Shown: piece after piece, positions 58,851 to 64,000 of the stretch
Numbering within the stretch: position 1 is the first letter of the stretch
Layout of the letters: each line of letters opens with the position of its first letter
Source of the DNA: Mercurialis annua
Taxonomy: Eukaryota; Streptophyta; Magnoliopsida; Malpighiales; Euphorbiaceae
Direction of reading: 5' to 3'
DNA length: 64,000 nt
NCBI RefSeq assembly: GCF_937616625.2
Contig: NC_065570.1
Location: 11,976,001 to 12,040,000 of the forward strand
Position numbers and translations under genes: made by a program
The notes under the pieces: model-generated
What the model saw: the letters and a program-made list of their open reading frames with translations, nothing else
Told to the model about the DNA's origin: nothing
The model's database searches: none

Positions 58851-59234
58851 CACTACTAAAAAACACCGTTTTAGCGATGGATTTTAGCGACGGACGCTAA
58901 ATCCGTCGCTAAAACATCAAGATAGCGACGGATTAAACGACGGAACTCAAAACTGTCGCTGTTGGCGTGCAAAAATGGGGCGGGAAGGAGCCCGCCGTCG
59001 CTACTCCGTCGCCAATGTGGCGGGAAGAGTTGTCGCCTGGTTTTTTGGTCAATTTTAGCGACGGATGATCATATCCGTCGCTAACGTTGAGCTGTACTAA
59101 AACGCACCGTTTCAGCCTCATTTTTAGCGACGGATTTTTGACGATCCGTCGCTAAATTGTGAAGCTGAAACGCTTCGTTTCATTTAATTGATTTTAGCGA
59201 CGGATTTAATAATCCGTCGCTAAAATCAATTAAA
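58851..59234. repeat. CACTA subterminal repeat array with palindromes
   Basis: About a dozen copies of TTTAGCGACGGAT in both orientations. Several pair as palindromes: 59183-59234 has 24-bp perfect arms around TAAT, 59053-59084 has 12-bp arms, and about 59122-59157 has 13-bp arms inside a larger inverted pair containing GTTTCAGC. Such arrays are transposase-binding regions in CACTA elements. Confidence 0.92.
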
Positions 59235-60481
59235 ATCCACGAGCAGAACCCTTCTTCCTCACTTCTGTTTCTGTTCTTATTTTTCAAAACCGCCGTTTCT
59301 CCTTCTCCGGTGCCAATTTCCGCCGTCAGTTCACCGTGGTATCACCGTCGGTAGGCTCTATTTCACCCTTTAATCTCCATTAACGCCTTTTTATTGTATT
59401 TATTTGTTTTTTTTGTTGTTAGATTGATTATTCGCTGCCCTCATCCTTCATCGTCCTCCGCCGCCGTGAATCCGCCTCTGCCGTCTACATTCCGCCCCCG
59501 CTGTCCAGTTAAAGGTTAGGGTTTTGAAAATATAATTTTTATTTATTTTCAGTTTATATTAATTTAATTGTTAATATAAAGTAATAATTGTTAATTAGAT
59601 TAATTTACTAATTGATTAGGTCAGGTAATTGTCTAGTTATTAATTCTGAATTAATTTAAATTAGGTTATTTATTTTAATTATTACATAAATTGTTTCATT
59701 TTAGGTTATTTATTTTAATTAGATTATTAGTTTAGGTTACTTAGTTTAATTAGAATATAATTTTAGGTTATTTGTTCACTTTTGGTTATTTATTAATTTT
59801 TGATTTATAAAATCAGTTTATATTTATTAAAAATTAATTTCAAATTTTAGGTTAGATAAGATTAATAAAATGGTTCACTTTCAAACGTTTTTTTGAAATT
59901 AGTTTATTTTGTTAGGTTAACTAAAAAAAATCGGTTACGTTATATTTAATTAATATTTTGGATTATTTAATTTGCTAATTTTAACTTAATTGTTTATTTA
60001 GGGTAATATTTAGGTTAAGCTAACCCTAATTTAGGTTAATAAATTGTTTAGTTAGGATAATTGGTTAATTCTTTTAATTGGTTAATTAGTTAATTAAAAT
60101 ATCTAGTAGTGCTAATTTGATTAATTATTTTTGCTATAAGTGGGTTGTATTTTGGTTGGTACGAATTGTAATTTGCTTGCAGGCTTTCCCTGAAAAATGG
60201 GTGATGCTCATTTTTAGGGGAAGTGCTGCCCAAATTTTTCTAGAAATTTAATGTACTTAGTGCGTGATATATAGGTTTGATAGCCGTCAGTTGGTTGCAG
60301 CGGTCCGACATTCCTTATCGATCCTTTTTATCTGTTGCGGTTCTGCTCTCCAACAAGTAAGTACTGTTATTATTTTATTTTTTTCATTTATATTCAGTTA
60401 ATTTATAAGCTCTTTAAACCTAAAATGACCTCGATTTTATTCCCACCGAATAAAATCGTAAACCTAGCCGTAGATTTCCCG
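59235..60481 (+). other. CACTA leader region
   Basis: Pyrimidine-rich, CG-containing DNA at 59240-59350 and 59430-59515 looks like transcribed leader, possibly spliced (CACCGTCG|GTAGGC to TTGTTAG|ATTG). 59520-60180 is AT-rich with AGGTTATTTATTTTAATT-type repeats. No coding frame is supported. Confidence 0.4.
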
Positions 60482-60514
60482 TCCCGTGTGTTCAAGCGAT
60501 TGAACGACACGGGA
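60482..60514. repeat. Short hairpin in the CACTA leader
   Basis: TCCCGTGTGTTCAA, loop GCGA, TTGAACGACACGGGA; a 14-bp stem with one bulged base. Confidence 0.85.
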
Positions 60515-60530
60515 TTGTACAGTTTGTAGA

Positions 60531-60805
60531 GTTTGTAAAACTGGTCCTCCCGTAGCTCGATCACGAAATTATATATGTCTAGTAGCGGTAGAAAAATATT
60601 CGGTTGTTTTCCAGCGTTTGTTCTCCGGGTGGATGTATAGTATATGTTTTGTAACGCTTATTCCTCGCGGAATATATAATTAGCGTTACACCACATATAC
60701 TAAATATCGCACTAAAGGAGAACGACGCCGGAAGGCTGCCGAATATTTTCTCCGTTGCTAGGCATATATCGTGGCCGAGTTAAGGGGCGCTAGTTTTGCG
60801 AATGG
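60531..60805. repeat. Long imperfect foldback in the CACTA leader
   Basis: The two ~130-nt arms (about 60531-60658 and 60682-60805) align along their length as inverted copies. Shared blocks include AAAACT(G/A)G, ATATATG(T/C)CTAG, AATATTCGG, GTTCTCC, AGTATATG and GTAACGCT at the tip. Most differences are C/T or A/G, which still pair as G:U in RNA. It ends 87 bases before the transposase ATG. Confidence 0.85.
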
Positions 60806-60891
60806 GATAGGTCCATACCTTTAATGCAGTCAATTAAATTGACTTTGCTATTTCCGAGCGAGAACCCCTCCTAATTATCCGTGCTACAGTA

Positions 60892-63800
60892 ATGGATACA
60901 GACCGAAGTTGGATGTATAAGCGGCTGCAGGGCGGGTTGCTATACCCAGGCTTTGACGAGCGCGTGCAGGAATTTGTTAATTTTGCTTTACGTCATCCCG
61001 CGTGTATGAGTGGGCCCGAGATTAAATGCCCATGTCCTAGGGCAAGATGTAAAAATACGAGTTATCGAGACGTCGAAACAGTGAAGCTGCACATTCTGTA
61101 GAAAGGGTTTGTGGCAGATTATAAAGTCTAGGTTTTTCATGGAGAGGGAAATGTTTTAGATCCTCGTCCCGTTGCACAGATGCCGGAGTATGACGTTGAC
61201 ATGGAAAATGAGGAGGAAGACGATTTCAGCTCCGTTCAGAGAATGGTTATCGATGCTGCTGGTCCAGAAGTAGTGTTCACGGAGGAGGAACCGAATAATG
61301 AAGCTAAACATTTTTATAATATGATGCGTGCAGCTGAAGAACCTGTATACCCCGGTAGTAGCAAACACTCTCCTTTGTCTGCGGCTGTTAAAATGTTGGA
61401 CATCAAATGTCGACATAGTGGGTCAGTGGCTTTAGTAGATGATGTGACCGAATTTATACAAGAGCTGCTTCCAGAGGACAACAAGATGCCGAAGAACTTT
61501 ACCGAAATAAAGAAGATGGTTAGAGGTCTTGGGTTGCCGGTTGAAGTTATCGATTGCTGTTTACGCAACTGTATGATTTATTGGGGGTCAGACGCGGATT
61601 TAACGCGATGCAAAATTTGCGATCACGAACGGTGGAAACCGGCCCCTAAAGGAAATTTTGCGAAAAGACGAGTTAACGTCCCATATAGGAAAATGTTTTA
61701 TTTTCCTATAACTCCGAGATTGCAGAGGTTGTACGCTTCTAAAGCCACTGCCAAGCATATGACGTGGCACGCTGAACACGAAATGGTTGATGGAAAGATG
61801 TGTCACCCGTCAGATTCCCCGGCGTGGAAACATTTTAGTGAATTGCATACAGAGTTTGCGGAAGAAATTCGAAATATCAGACTAGGCCTGTGTACTGATG
61901 GGTTTCAACCATTTGGGGCCTTCGGGCAGAATTATTCATCATGGCCAGTAATTTTGACACCTTACAATCTCCCTCCAGGAATGTGTATGAAAGATGAGTT
62001 CATGTTTTTAACTGTTATTGTCCCTGGGCCTCGAAATCCTAAACATCAAATGGATATTTTCCTGCAGCCGTTGCTAGCTGAGCTAAACCAACTTTGGGAA
62101 TTTGGAGTCCAGACATTCGACGTTCATAGGCGACAAAATTTTCAAATGAAAGCGGCACTGATGTGGACAATTAATGATTTTCCCGCTTATTCCATGTTGG
62201 CTGGCTGGAGCACATCTGGGAGACTGGCTTGCCCTCACTGCATGGAAAATACAGATGCTTTCACGCTTAAAGGGAGTAGAAAACAGTCGTGGTTTGACTG
62301 CCACAGAAAGTTCTTGCCTCGTGGTCACCCGTACTGTCGTAACACAGCTCAATTCCGTAAAGGGAAAACCGTAAACAAAGAATTCGGACACCCGAAAACC
62401 GGAGAAGAATTGTTGGCAGAGGTGGACAGTCTGGGGTTTATGAAGGCATATGAAATTGGGGCTGAGAAAAATAATGCTGCGAAGTCGGAAAATTATGGTT
62501 GGAATAAAAAAAGTATTTTCTGGGATTTGCCGTATTGGAAAACAAATCTCATTCGTCACAATCTCGATGTCATGCACATTGAGAAAAACGTATTCGACAA
62601 CATTTTCAATACAGTACTAAATTTTCCCGGGAAAACGAAAGACCATGCAAAATCTAGAGAAGAGTTGAATGACATATGTGATCGGCCTGAGTTAGCTAAA
62701 GATCCGGTTACTGGGAGATTTCCTAAGGCGATGTATGCTTTGGACAGGGACGGAAAAAAAGCTTTACTTGAGTGGATTAAGTTAATAAGGTTTCCAGATG
62801 GCTACGCGTCCAACTTGTCCAGATGTGTCGATACAATCGGTCTGAAAATGCATGGAATGAAAAGTCACGACTGCCACATTTTTATGCAAAGACTTCTGCC
62901 AATCGCTCTCCGTGAGCTATTACCGAAGGAAGTCTGGGAGCCTTTAACAGAGCTGAGTATCTTCTTTCGTGAGTTAACCTCCACGTCTCTAACAGAGATA
63001 GATCTAGATCGTATGAGGCTGGAAATCCCAAAGATACTGTGCAAGCTGGAATGTATTTTTCCGCCCAGCTTTTTTGACTCCATGGAACATCTACCCGTAC
63101 ATCTGCCGTACGAAGCTATGATGGCAGGTCCGGTTCAGTATCGCTGGATGTATCCATTTGAAAGGTAAAGTAATTGAATTTTCTCAATTCTGTGTAGCAG
63201 TATATATATTGACATGTCATGTTCACTAACTGAGGAATGTGGAATCAGATATTTGAGAAAGCTGAAAAAAAAGTCAGCAATAAAGGGAGGGTGGAAGGAA
63301 GCATCAGTAGCGGATACTTGAATGAAGAAACCGCAAAATTTGCAGCTTATTACTTTTCAGAAGGTGACCCAATGATACCTGAGCGGCCGCAAAGGAATGA
63401 AGTTTATGACATTGAAGTCGATGACGATGTCGACAGAATATCTATTTTCAAGCCGCACGGGCAATCAGTGGGTGCTTGCCGCAAGAGATATCTTGAAGAT
63501 TCTGAGATTGTTGCTGCTCGGACATATGTTCTGTTGAATTGTTCAGAAATTGAAAATTACAGAGAGTAAGCTTTAATACAGTTGTCAATGTCATATCCAA
63601 TAATTATTCAGCTTGTAATAATTGTTTTCTTCTTAACTAAGGGTTTTCGAAGGCGAGTTGCGCAGAGAAAACCCTGAAATCACCATCTCTCAAATTGAAG
63701 CGAAGTTCGAGAGTCAATTTGCCTACTGGTTTCAACAATACGTAAGTATTTTACAAAATACTTTTCGATTCTTTCAATAAAAAGTTCTGATTTATAATAC

Positions 63801-64000
63801 ACTTTTACGCTACAGGTGCAAGATCCAACTGTTTGTACTAATCCCTTTATTCTTAGTCTCGCTAAAGGATCTCTTAGATCAGTAAGAACATTTAAGGGGT
63901 ACCGTGTAAACAGATTTAAGTTTCAGACTCAAGCTTATGGGGAGGAACAACTTACTATGAATAGTGGAGTCTGCGTGAAGGGAACTCAATATGTCGACAG
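60892..64000 (+). pseudogene. CACTA TNP2-type transposase, broken, runs off the window
   Basis: The frame opens at 60892 with a transposase-associated domain (MDTDRSWMYKRL, then CPCPRARCKN). TAG stops at 61099-61101 and 61129-61131 interrupt it, and the same frame is then open from 61180 through the tnp2 domain (KMLDIKCRHSGS, GGQ-like PFGAFGQNYSSWPVI, GPRNPKHQMDIFLQPL, ACPHCMENTDAF) and a DUF4218-like part (MHGMKSHDCHIFMQRLLP) to 63164. An intron follows (63165-63248). After the acceptor the frame is lost in a run of eight A at 63260-63267, fitting loss of one A. Further exons 63642-63741 and 63816-64000 carry a DUF4216-like segment (VRTFKGYRVNRFKFQTQAYG). Three defects suggest this copy no longer makes the enzyme. 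Confidence 0.88.

Larger units (their letters stand above)
58851..64000 (+). mobile_element. CACTA (En/Spm) transposon, left part
   Basis: Starts CACTACTAAAAAACACCG, the signature CACTA terminus, followed by TTTAGCGACGGA subterminal repeats and, from 60892, a TNP2-type transposase gene on the + strand. The expected 3-bp TSD would be ATC (58848-58850), but the right end is outside the window. It inserted into the purine-rich LTR element copy 2. Confidence 0.93.

Noticed and set aside
60335..60529. Open frame of 64 codons before the transposase
   Set aside because: It lies in the CACTA leader and ends in the small hairpin; no support as coding.

Overview
This is a window of nuclear DNA from a flowering plant, most likely a eudicot. 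It is AT-rich, has intron-containing genes with GT..AG borders, and is dominated by plant transposable elements: Copia and gypsy LTR elements, an L1-type LINE, hAT/MULE/Stowaway MITEs, Helitrons and a CACTA element. I cannot name the species from sequence alone. Only two host genes look intact. Both encode ankyrin-repeat membrane proteins of the ITN1-like family, both lie on the + strand, and a ~24 kb island of nested transposons separates them.

Layout. 1-3917 is the distal part of a long gypsy-type LTR, carrying a chain of hairpins at 192-436 and split by a hAT MITE with a clean 8-bp target-site duplication (TSD). 4010-7463 is one copy of a purine-rich, non-coding LTR element; a second copy of the same family lies at 55259-58850. 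8160-11845 is the first ankyrin gene, the ITN1 type, with a SINE in intron 1. 12341-17190 is a young Copia element: two LTRs, an AATTA TSD and one frameshift in an otherwise open gag-pol. 18212-28617 holds Helitron-type sequence with a captured gene fragment, a LINE with both ORFs open and a 22-bp TSD (20944-26227), and a second Helitron. 28651-34001 is a run of MITEs ending in a long terminal-inverted-repeat (TIR) element whose core is a palindrome made of smaller palindromes. 35557-38057 is the second ankyrin gene. 38058-55258 is gene-poor: a decayed gypsy fragment, MITEs, a Pack-MULE-like element and microsatellites. 58851-64000 is the left part of a CACTA transposon with palindromic subterminal repeats, a long foldback in its leader and a TNP2 transposase gene broken by two stops and a frameshift.

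The two ankyrin proteins share one architecture, N-terminal ankyrin repeats then four membrane spans with a PGG-type domain. In Arabidopsis the family includes the plasma-membrane protein ITN1, which acts in salt/ABA responses. The rest of the window is a record of repeated insertion. The nesting order can be read in several places: CACTA into the second purine-rich LTR element, LINE into Helitron A, Helitron B into the end of Helitron A, MULE into a Helitron-like relic.

I found no wholly new coding system. The most unusual signals are structural: the hierarchical palindrome at 33214-33520, the ~270-bp foldback in the CACTA leader at 60531-60805, the hairpin chain at 192-436, and the same-frame, single-stop arrangement of the LINE ORFs. 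All alignments were made by eye, so counts and boundaries of weak elements are approximate.
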